Shown here piece by piece: positions 18,701-24,004 of a stretch of DNA of 24,004 nucleotides; the first letter of the stretch is position 1; the number at the start of each line of letters is the position of its first letter. The stretch lies in the IMG/VR virus record IMGVR_UViG_3300017969_000147, positions 1-24,004 of that record. One strand, written 5' to 3'. Both the position numbers and the translations under genes were made by a program. The notes under the pieces were generated by a model. The model did not search any database. It saw only the letters and a list, made by a program, of their open reading frames with translations, and had not been told where the DNA came from. This DNA comes from a virus.

Positions 18701-21700
18701 AAGAAAGTAAGAGCTTCCGATACTTTGGACTTTAGACCAAGAGTGTCTCAATTTGTTGCCACTGATAAGTCACCATTTGACTTTGGATCAAGAACTTTTG
18801 GAACATTGCCAAAGTTAGTTTTAAAACCTAAAGAAGATTCTCTTATTGGATATGATTATTACTTACCAAGAATAGACAAAATATTCTTAGATACTTTTGG
18901 CAATTTTATTGTTCAAAAAGGAACTTCGGCAAGAAATCCAAAAGAACCAATAAATGCAAATCCAGATCAACTAATGGATTTGGGAACAATAACTCTTCCA
19001 GCATATCTGTACAATCCGAATGATGCATTAATATCATTGGTTGATAATAGAAGATATACTATGAGAGATATTGGAAAACTTGAAGATAGAATTGAAAATC
19101 TTGAAGTTGTAACTTCCCTTTCATTATTGGAGTTAAACACACAGACTCTTCAGGTCCAAGATGCACAAGGAAACAATAGATTTAAAACAGGTTTCTTTGT
19201 TGATGATTTTAAAAATAACTCTTTAATTAATCTAGACGTTTCTTCTATTCAAGTTAACACCGAATCACAAGAATTAACTACTATTTCAAGTCAAAATACT
19301 TTAAAGAGTCAAATTGCTCCTGCTTCAAATACATCTGACGAAACTTTAGATTTCTCTCAAAATTTTGATCTTTTAGACTCCAATGTACAAAAAACAGGAA
19401 ATGCAATTACTTTAAAGTATGAAAGCGTTGATTGGATTGAACAACCATTAGCAACAAAGGTAGAAAATGTAAACCCATTCCACGTTGTTTCGTATAATGG
19501 TTTTGTATCTCTATCTCCATCTAGTGATAGTTGGGTAAGAACAATTAGATTGTCTGCAACATCTTCCAGTGTTAATACACGTATTGCAGATCCAAATCGT
19601 GCAGGAACGACAGGTACTTTTGTTACTTCTAGAGATGTTATAGTTTCTTCTGGAAACGAGCAATACATGCGCTCCAGAAACACACAATTTGCTGCAAATA
19701 ATCTAAAACCACTAACAAGGTTTTATCAGTTCTTTGATGGAAATGGTTCCGTTGACTTTATACCAAAATTATTAGAAATTTCCAACGACGAAACTCTAAC
19801 AACTTATGGATCTGTTGGATCATTTGAAGTTGGAGAAACTGTACTTGGATATGATGGAGAAAATAATATAATCTCCTTCAGACTTTGTTCCGGCAATCAT
19901 AAAGAAGGAACCTATAATTCTCCAAGTAAAACATTTAACATAAATCCATATGTAAAGTCGGAAAATCTTTCATCATCTTATAGTCAGTCCTCCAAAGTTC
20001 TTAACATTGATGTTTTAGCACTGTCTGAAGAAGCACAAGGAAAATATTCTGGATATATTAAGACAGGAGTTAAATTGGTAGGACAAACTAGTGGTGCCAT
20101 TGCTTTTGTAAAAGATTTAAAACTTATTAGTGATAATTATGGAGATCTGATTGGATCTTTCTTCCTTAGAGATCCAAATACATCTCCAGCACCATCAATT
20201 AGAATCACCACCGGAACTAAGACTTATAAATTAACAAATAGTTCAACTAATGCTCAACCTTTACCAGGAAGTAAATTAACTTCTGCAGCAGAAACTTCTT
20301 ATAGATCTGAAGGAAGATTTGAAGTTCGTCAGCGTCAAACAACAAGAGTAACTGCTGAATTCTATGATCCATTGGCACAATCCTTTAGTGTTGGTGGAAA
20401 TATTGAAGCTCCAAATGCAATTGGGCAGAATGATGATGCTAATGGGGCATTTTTAACTGCTGTAGATTTGTTCTTTGGTAACAAACCATCAGGAAATGAT
20501 CCTGTAAGAATTGAAGTCAGAACGGTTGAACTCGGTACTCCAACGAGAACTATTATTGGAAAACCAGTTACTTTAGTACCTTCAGATATAACTACCTCAA
20601 CAACAGGTGAAGTAGCAACAAAGGTAACATTTGAGTATCCAATCTACTTAGCACCTGGTCAAGAATATGCAATTGTTGCTGTTGCAGAAACAACTGATGA
20701 ATATGAGTTGTGGATTGCGGAAATGGGTGAAAGAACTGTTAACACCCAAACATTACCAGATGCAGAAGCGGTAATTTATTCAAGACAATTTGCTCTTGGA
20801 AGTTTGTTTAAGTCGCAGAATGGATCTATTTGGACAGCAAATCAGTATCAAGATCTTAAGTTTAAACTTTACAAGGCAAACTTCACATCAAATAATGGTA
20901 CTGCTTTCTTCTACAATCCATCTTTAGATCAAAGTAATGGATATGTAGAAACCTTAGGGAACAATCCTGTAACGACGTTACCAAAAACAGTAAATCTTGG
21001 TATATCTACAATTGCTGCTGGAGATGGAAATATTGGAATACTTACAGTAGGTAGAAAAATAGCAGCATCTAATGGGTTTGATGGTTATGGTTATATTGTT
21101 GGTACAGGAAGTTCTGTTTCTCAAGTAACAATCACTGATGGTGGAACAAATTATCCAACAGGAACAATTGCAGATTTGGAAACAACAAACATCGTTGGTA
21201 ATGGTTCCGGATTAAGATTATCTGTAACCGCAGGTGCAGCGGGAACAATAACTGGAATTGCAGCAACAACTGCAACGGGTAATGGATATCAAGTTGGAGA
21301 TGTTGTTGGTATTGTAACCACTTTGGGTAGAAATGCGAGATTTACTATATCATCTATTAGTGGATTAGATACTTTGTACTTATCTGGCGTTAAAGGTCAA
21401 AAGGATACAAATAAGTCGTTTGCTGTTGGTGCTGGTGTAAGTTACTATAATGATTCTGGTGTTATTGTTTCATTAGCATCCACTACCATTACTAATAGAA
21501 CTACAGAAGGAACGGGTTTGAATTCTGGTAATCGTCTTAGAATTAATCATTTTGATCATGGTATGTATTCATCTTTGGATAAAGTAAAACTTACAAACAT
21601 ATTACCAAGTGACTCACCTACCACACTTTCTTCGCAACTATCTATTGATGAGTCTGCGACTATCAGTGTAGCAAGTACCGCAGGATTTGAAACATTTGAA

Positions 21701-22867
21701 GGTGTCTCTGTTGGACCAACTACACCTGGATATGTTCTGATTGGTGATGAGATTATTGAGTATAATAACGTTTTGACTGGAACCCTCTCCATTGCTGGTT
21801 CTGGAAGGGCTAAAGATTCTACCGTATCTCAACCACATTCTACTGGATCTTTGGTTTACAAATATGAACTTAATGGTGTTTCTCTTAGAAGAATTAATAA
21901 TGTTGAGCACGATGTTGATTCCTTAGGAAATGCAATTGATGGATATCATGTGGAAATTGACATGTCAACAAATGGGTTGGATAGATCTGCTGATCTTAAT
22001 GGAAGATCGCAATTATCTTTCAATTCCCAAGAATCTTTAGGGGGATCAAATTGCAAAGCGACTGAAAATATTCAATTTAATGAAATTGCACCATATTATA
22101 ATATTCTTACACCAGGATCTTCTACTAGTGTGACTGCTAGTGTTAGAACTGTAACAGGAAGAAGTGTTAATGGAACAGAAACTCCATTTGTTGATAATGG
22201 TTTTGAAACTGTCCAACTCAATCAAGTTAATAGGTTAAATTCTGTTAGAATGGTTGCTTCTAAAGTAAACGAGACTAATAGATTAACTTATCTCCCAAGA
22301 AATAGATCTCTTACGACGGGTATTTCGTTATCCACGTCGGATAACAACTTGTCTCCAATAATCTATACAGATAATTCTATAACAGAATTTAGACTTGATA
22401 GATTAAATAGTCCAATAACAAATTATGCCACAGACAATAGAGTAAATTCTCTATTCTTTGACCCACACTCTGCGGTTTATGTATCAAATACTGTCAACTT
22501 AGCACAAGCATCGACATCTTTGAAAGTGCTTCTTGCAGCATATAGACATGAATCAGCAGACTTTAGAGTTCTGTATAGTTTGATAAGAGCAGATTCTAGT
22601 GAAGTTACTCAGGAGTTTGAATTATTCCCAGGATATAACAATCTGAAACTTACCACTAATGGTTTAGAGGTTATTGACGCAGCAAATAGTGATGGAAGAC
22701 CAGACAGTTTTGTTCCTGCAAGTTTAGATAACCAATATCTGGAATATGAGTATACTGCAAATAATTTAGACCTCTTTACCGGATATACAATTAAGATTGT
22801 GATGTCTGGAACTAATCAGGCATATGCTCCAAGAATCAAAGATCTGAGAACAATCGCACTTGTATGA
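15758..22867 (+). CDS. giant DUF4815-type virion structural protein (baseplate/fibre attachment region)
   Basis: The product is 2,369 residues. Its N-terminus (NVNPYFDDFDSNKNFYKVLF then PGYPVQARELTTLQSILQNQ, residues ~8-50) is the signature of DUF4815 phage structural proteins. Family-typical segments continue with GTYFIRGFF...NTPSYRVGL (~185-220), KRLKVIFDHYTIP (~940), DFRPRVSQF (~990) and GYDYYLPRIDKIFLD (~1030). A second conserved block starts at DPLAQSF (residue 1537) and runs through FLTAVDLFFGNKP, YLAPGQEYAIVAVAE and GSLFKSQNGSIWT to about 1710. It resembles a receptor-proximal or fibre-linking beta domain of other tailed phages. Repeat modules follow: GGxxY at ~1788-1860 and an FPxxG/IxxE module at ~1954-2040. 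The C-terminus reads YAPRIKDLRTIALV. The gene occupies the place of T4 gp9 and gp10, but I cannot show homology to either. The start six bases after gp8 implies co-transcription; its stop overlaps the next gene as ATGA. Confidence 0.85.
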   Translation: MAQKTDLNVNPYFDDFDSNKNFYKVLFKPGYPVQARELTTLQSILQNQVESFGSYIFKDGTVVSPGNITYDNQYYAVKLNSTNFGVDVSLYINNFIGKKITGQSSGSTATVQFVSLPDGGQVEDLTIYVKYVDSNNNFVFEQFEDGESLFASENVTYGNTVINSGTPFASLIDLNATSIGSAASIGEGTYFIRGFFANVSKQTIILDNYTNTPSYRVGLKIQELTVNAKDDNSLYDNAKGFSNFSAPGADRLQINLTLTKKLLTDTNDTDFVELFRVSDGKIKKITTKTELARLGDYFAERTYEESGHYALENFNISVHNSLNDKLGNDGLFFDDQFTDQQRTPSDDLMCVKLSSGEAYVGGYNVEKPVGTILDVEKPRDTESISSAIIPFEMGNLLRVNNVSGAPKQKESIDLYDKFVGGGGTKIGDARVYTFNLSSSAYQDGSTNWDLYLYDVQTYTSLTLNTPVAPLGLITSSYIKGKSSGASGYAVSSGSGSTVSVRQTSGTFSVGEQLIINGVDASATVASVISYGTRDIKSVSQTGVSNFPDFTADSLLDSINLPNGVVGGTISGGTLVSPGKIFTGIKVGDIIRYQTASGDETFNRVTANNTTSLSVGIGATVSGVSDGAVVDGTYSQIKLGVPTLRNQDKGYLYAELPDSNIESVNLSGSSLAVSEQITNLTIASGTLTFDLDNIAGISSAFFKGFDEERYSVHYSGGGIGTVTSDSFSLNSATNTVTITGLQNGSNVVVNSTLSKNGIQSKIKEYTRSTSLDVVYSKNLQSGTAGSNSNNSIDDGLTYNKNYGLRVQDEEISLNYPDVVKVLAIYESTGTSAPILDKIQFADTSIVTNAIIGENILSTINNAIGRVVSKSSNVIDIVYLNQERFVSGHSVKFAESNSSANIQTVTPGAYKDLTNEFTLDKGQKDQYYDYSRLVRKLNTSIPSKRLKVIFDHYTIPASDNGDVYTVLSYDKDRYAEDIPEIGTKKVRASDTLDFRPRVSQFVATDKSPFDFGSRTFGTLPKLVLKPKEDSLIGYDYYLPRIDKIFLDTFGNFIVQKGTSARNPKEPINANPDQLMDLGTITLPAYLYNPNDALISLVDNRRYTMRDIGKLEDRIENLEVVTSLSLLELNTQTLQVQDAQGNNRFKTGFFVDDFKNNSLINLDVSSIQVNTESQELTTISSQNTLKSQIAPASNTSDETLDFSQNFDLLDSNVQKTGNAITLKYESVDWIEQPLATKVENVNPFHVVSYNGFVSLSPSSDSWVRTIRLSATSSSVNTRIADPNRAGTTGTFVTSRDVIVSSGNEQYMRSRNTQFAANNLKPLTRFYQFFDGNGSVDFIPKLLEISNDETLTTYGSVGSFEVGETVLGYDGENNIISFRLCSGNHKEGTYNSPSKTFNINPYVKSENLSSSYSQSSKVLNIDVLALSEEAQGKYSGYIKTGVKLVGQTSGAIAFVKDLKLISDNYGDLIGSFFLRDPNTSPAPSIRITTGTKTYKLTNSSTNAQPLPGSKLTSAAETSYRSEGRFEVRQRQTTRVTAEFYDPLAQSFSVGGNIEAPNAIGQNDDANGAFLTAVDLFFGNKPSGNDPVRIEVRTVELGTPTRTIIGKPVTLVPSDITTSTTGEVATKVTFEYPIYLAPGQEYAIVAVAETTDEYELWIAEMGERTVNTQTLPDAEAVIYSRQFALGSLFKSQNGSIWTANQYQDLKFKLYKANFTSNNGTAFFYNPSLDQSNGYVETLGNNPVTTLPKTVNLGISTIAAGDGNIGILTVGRKIAASNGFDGYGYIVGTGSSVSQVTITDGGTNYPTGTIADLETTNIVGNGSGLRLSVTAGAAGTITGIAATTATGNGYQVGDVVGIVTTLGRNARFTISSISGLDTLYLSGVKGQKDTNKSFAVGAGVSYYNDSGVIVSLASTTITNRTTEGTGLNSGNRLRINHFDHGMYSSLDKVKLTNILPSDSPTTLSSQLSIDESATISVASTAGFETFEGVSVGPTTPGYVLIGDEIIEYNNVLTGTLSIAGSGRAKDSTVSQPHSTGSLVYKYELNGVSLRRINNVEHDVDSLGNAIDGYHVEIDMSTNGLDRSADLNGRSQLSFNSQESLGGSNCKATENIQFNEIAPYYNILTPGSSTSVTASVRTVTGRSVNGTETPFVDNGFETVQLNQVNRLNSVRMVASKVNETNRLTYLPRNRSLTTGISLSTSDNNLSPIIYTDNSITEFRLDRLNSPITNYATDNRVNSLFFDPHSAVYVSNTVNLAQASTSLKVLLAAYRHESADFRVLYSLIRADSSEVTQEFELFPGYNNLKLTTNGLEVIDAANSDGRPDSFVPASLDNQYLEYEYTANNLDLFTGYTIKIVMSGTNQAYAPRIKDLRTIALV
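21115..21870 (+). repeat. gp7-type modules inside the DUF4815 protein
   Basis: Around 21121-21345 the protein has VTITDGGTNYPTGTI and GNGSGLRLSV followed by GNGYQVGDVVGI, the GGxGY unit seen in gp7 and gp8. At about 21541-21600 FDHGMYSSLDKVKLTNI resembles the HGF/GD module. At 21618-21870 TTLSSQLSIDESATISV, STAGFETFEG, YVLIGDEIIEYN and a tail with GRA...QPHSTGSLVYKY match module B of gp7. Three module types known from gp7 are therefore strung together in the second giant gene. Confidence 0.6.
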
Positions 22868-23061
22868 TAAGAGTAGAAGGTCACAAAAATCTCTACAGAG
22901 ATGAAAAAAGTGGTGCCATAATAAACTGTGACACCACTTCATATAATAGTTATTTGAATATGTTAGAACAAAAACAACTTCAAAAATCCGAAATTGATCG
23001 GATGAAAGAAGATATTGATGAAATAAAAAGTCTTTTAAGAGACCTCTTGACAAAAAAATAA
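22864..23061 (+). CDS. 65-residue conserved-type small protein, predicted helical C-terminal half
   Basis: The ATG overlaps the TGA stop of the DUF4815 gene (ATGA), typical of coupled translation. The N-terminal third has the pattern GHKNLYRDEKSGAIINCD, which looks like a small beta hairpin. Residues ~30-63 are charged with a heptad-like spacing of Leu, Ile and Met (QKQLQKSEIDRMKEDIDEI and then SLLRDLL), so a coiled coil is likely. No membrane segment is present. I recall similar short proteins at this location in other marine T4-like phages, always unannotated. Because of its position it could be a minor baseplate component or an assembly factor for the giant protein before it; that is inference. 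Confidence 0.8.
   Translation: MIRVEGHKNLYRDEKSGAIINCDTTSYNSYLNMLEQKQLQKSEIDRMKEDIDEIKSLLRDLLTKK
22908..22939 (+). other. possible RNA hairpin at the start of the 65-residue gene
   Basis: AAGTGGTG at 22908-22915 is perfectly complementary to CACCACTT at 22932-22939, giving an 8-base-pair stem with a 16-base loop. It lies about 41 bases inside the gene, just after the end of the 7.1-kb DUF4815 gene. No T-run follows, so it is not a simple intrinsic terminator. It could be a processing or stability element, or only coding coincidence. Confidence 0.35.
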
Positions 23062-23082
23062 TATTGTAAGGTCTTTGGTTAA

Positions 23083-23090
23083 TATAAATA
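23083..23090 (+). promoter_or_regulatory. T4-type late promoter, embedded in a 14-base palindrome
   Basis: An exact TATAAATA octamer lies in the 56-base gap between the 65-residue gene and the next gene, 27 bases before its ATG. Bases 23083-23096 read TATAAATATTTATA, a perfect palindrome, so the same octamer is also present on the - strand at 23096-23089. The + strand use fits all genes in the window; the - strand copy has no gene to serve. Confidence 0.78.
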
Positions 23091-23117
23091 TTTATAGAAA
23101 CATATCCTATCTGAATA

Positions 23118-23456
23118 ATGGCGGTATTTGTATCAAACATAGTAATTGAGCAGGGATTTGATTTTGATACTACTTTTATTTTGGAAGATACTACAACAGG
23201 AGATTATTTAGATTTAACTAACTATGATGTTGAATCTCAATTAAGAAAAACTTATTCTAGTAATACTGCTTATTCTTTCACAGCAGCAATCACCGAAGCT
23301 GAAGTTGGAAATGTCCAAATATCAATGGGATCTACTTTAACTTCTACTATAAAATCTGGAAGATATGTATTTGATGTAAAAATAATTAGTTCTGGAGGGA
23401 CAATATCTAAAGTTGTTGAAGGATCTGCTTTGGTAAGACCGGGAGTAACTAGGTAA
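23118..23456 (+). CDS. small beta-rich virion structural protein
   Basis: The product has 112 residues and no signal peptide. Its layout is an N-terminal strand with IEQGFDFDTTFIL, then LDLTNYDVESQLRKTY (about residues 35-50), a middle GNVQISMGSTLTSTIKSGRYVFDVKI (in two strands, about 68-90), and an ending with VVEGSALVRPGVTR. This beta-sandwich pattern, with DLT(G/N)Y and a (S/P)GRYVFDV strand, is shared with small phage structural proteins such as the N-terminal domains of baseplate/fibre proteins (BppU-like), by memory and not verified. It follows a late promoter and its TAA overlaps the ATG of the next gene by one base, so the two are coupled. A fibre or baseplate accessory role is inferred. 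Confidence 0.78.
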   Translation: MAVFVSNIVIEQGFDFDTTFILEDTTTGDYLDLTNYDVESQLRKTYSSNTAYSFTAAITEAEVGNVQISMGSTLTSTIKSGRYVFDVKIISSGGTISKVVEGSALVRPGVTR

Positions 23457-23893
23457 TGTCACCAGTAAAGGCTTCTACATTAATAGCATCGCCAACAGTA
23501 AAGGCTAGAGTAGGTCCTCAAAATGTAACTCGCGTTCTTTCTAACGCATCATCTCCTCCAGCAAAATTAATAGATCTAAATGATGTAAATTCCGATTCTC
23601 AGAATATTGATGGACTACTCCTAGTTTGGAATCTGGAAAATGAAACTTTTATAATGACAAGTGTCATTGATAATGAGGTAAAAATAAGTGATCCATCCGA
23701 ATCATACAGTGCAACCACCGGAGCACTTGTTGTTTCTGGTGGTGTTGGAATTGGAGGAAATTTAAATGTTGCCGGAATTGCAACTTTTGGAACGGGAACT
23801 GTTGTAATAGATGGAGACAATGATACTATTAATGTTGGAACAGCAGTAACTATTAGTTCCTCTGAGGGTATTTTTACACCTATTACAGGTTAA
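23456..23893 (+). CDS. N-terminal part of a fibre-like structural protein, frame broken at 23891
   Basis: The ATG overlaps the previous stop (TAATG) and GGGAG at 23441-23445 is a plausible ribosome binding site. The 145 codons encode an N-terminal region with SNASSPPAKLIDLNDVN (about residues 29-45), then LLLVWNLENETFIMTSVID, then the glycine/valine-rich fibre-type repeat TTGALVVSGGVGIGGNLNV (about 87-105) and AGIATFGTG. Proteins of this type in marine T4-like phages are, as I recall, much longer repetitive fibre-like proteins. Here a TAA at 23891-23893 ends the frame, yet the same repeat continues immediately in another frame to the window edge. The 145-residue product is therefore probably a truncated or frameshifted piece of a longer gene. 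Confidence 0.75.
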   Translation: MSPVKASTLIASPTVKARVGPQNVTRVLSNASSPPAKLIDLNDVNSDSQNIDGLLLVWNLENETFIMTSVIDNEVKISDPSESYSATTGALVVSGGVGIGGNLNVAGIATFGTGTVVIDGDNDTINVGTAVTISSSEGIFTPITG

Positions 23894-24004
23894 TGGTCCA
23901 TTTAAAGCAGAAAGTCTTAATATATCTGGAATATCAACATTAGCATCCAATGGTGGGATTACTACTACCGGAGGAAACCTATATGTAGGTGAAAATCTAG
24001 AAGT
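23850..24004 (+). pseudogene. out-of-frame continuation of the fibre-like gene (runs off the window)
   Basis: The frame starting at 23850 stays open to the end of the window. From 23889 it reads VNGPFKAESLNISGIST and then GGITTTGGNLYVGENLE, which matches the GG(V/I)...GGNL(N/Y)V repeat of the preceding frame. There is no ATG, GTG or TTG in this frame between its upstream stop (23847-23849) and the window end, so it has no conventional start of its own. Joining the two frames needs a +1 shift (or a net indel) within 23850-23890. The cause could be a sequence error, a mutation or recoding. Confidence 0.65.

Noticed and set aside
23048-23060. A-rich run at the end of the 65-residue gene as part of a terminator
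   Set aside because: There is no GC stem before it, the run is A on the coding strand, and it encodes the lysine C-terminus and stop.
22766-23140. - strand open frame of 124 codons spanning the end of the DUF4815 gene, the small gene and the third promoter
   Set aside because: It covers two supported + strand genes and an intergenic promoter, and its product has a low-complexity, Tyr/Ser/Cys/His-rich composition without recognisable motifs.
23893-23943. ATG at 23893 as the start of a new gene after the frame break
   Set aside because: Its frame ends at a TAG after 16 codons and does not give the repeat-like protein; the repeat lies in a different frame.

Overview
The window is a stretch of a T4-like (contractile-tail) phage genome, most likely a marine cyanophage or a close marine relative. 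It is clearly AT-rich. Every recognisable gene is on the + strand, packed with gaps of 1-6 bases or overlapping start/stop codons. The genes are baseplate and virion structural genes. The three genuine intergenic gaps each carry an exact copy of the T4 late-promoter octamer TATAAATA.

Layout. Positions 2-220 hold the end of an unidentified small gene. A late promoter (222-229) precedes the first unit: gp25 (252-653), gp6 (655-2622) and a giant gp7-type baseplate wedge protein of 3,855 residues (2624-14191). A second late promoter (14206-14213) precedes gp8 (14231-15751), a DUF4815-type structural protein of 2,369 residues (15758-22867) and a 65-residue basic/helical protein (22864-23061). A third late promoter (23083-23090), lying in a perfect 14-base palindrome, precedes a 112-residue beta-rich structural protein (23118-23456) and the start of a fibre-like protein (23456 onward). 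The fibre reading frame is interrupted at 23891 and continues in another frame to the window edge.

The order 6-7-8 is that of T4. Together gp25, gp6, gp7 and gp8 should form the baseplate wedge. The large protein after gp8 sits where T4 has gp9 and gp10, the proteins linking baseplate and fibres, and the last two genes look like fibre-associated structural proteins.

The most unusual content is the architecture of the big proteins. The part of gp7 resembling T4 is confined to about 310 N-terminal residues. It is followed by about 3,500 residues of repeated beta-type modules with one YHYH domain embedded. Some of the same module types recur inside gp8 and the DUF4815 protein, as if modules had spread among neighbouring baseplate genes. 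No tRNA, CRISPR array, insertion sequence or integration site was seen. Comparisons with T4 proteins are made from memory of those sequences, not from a search.
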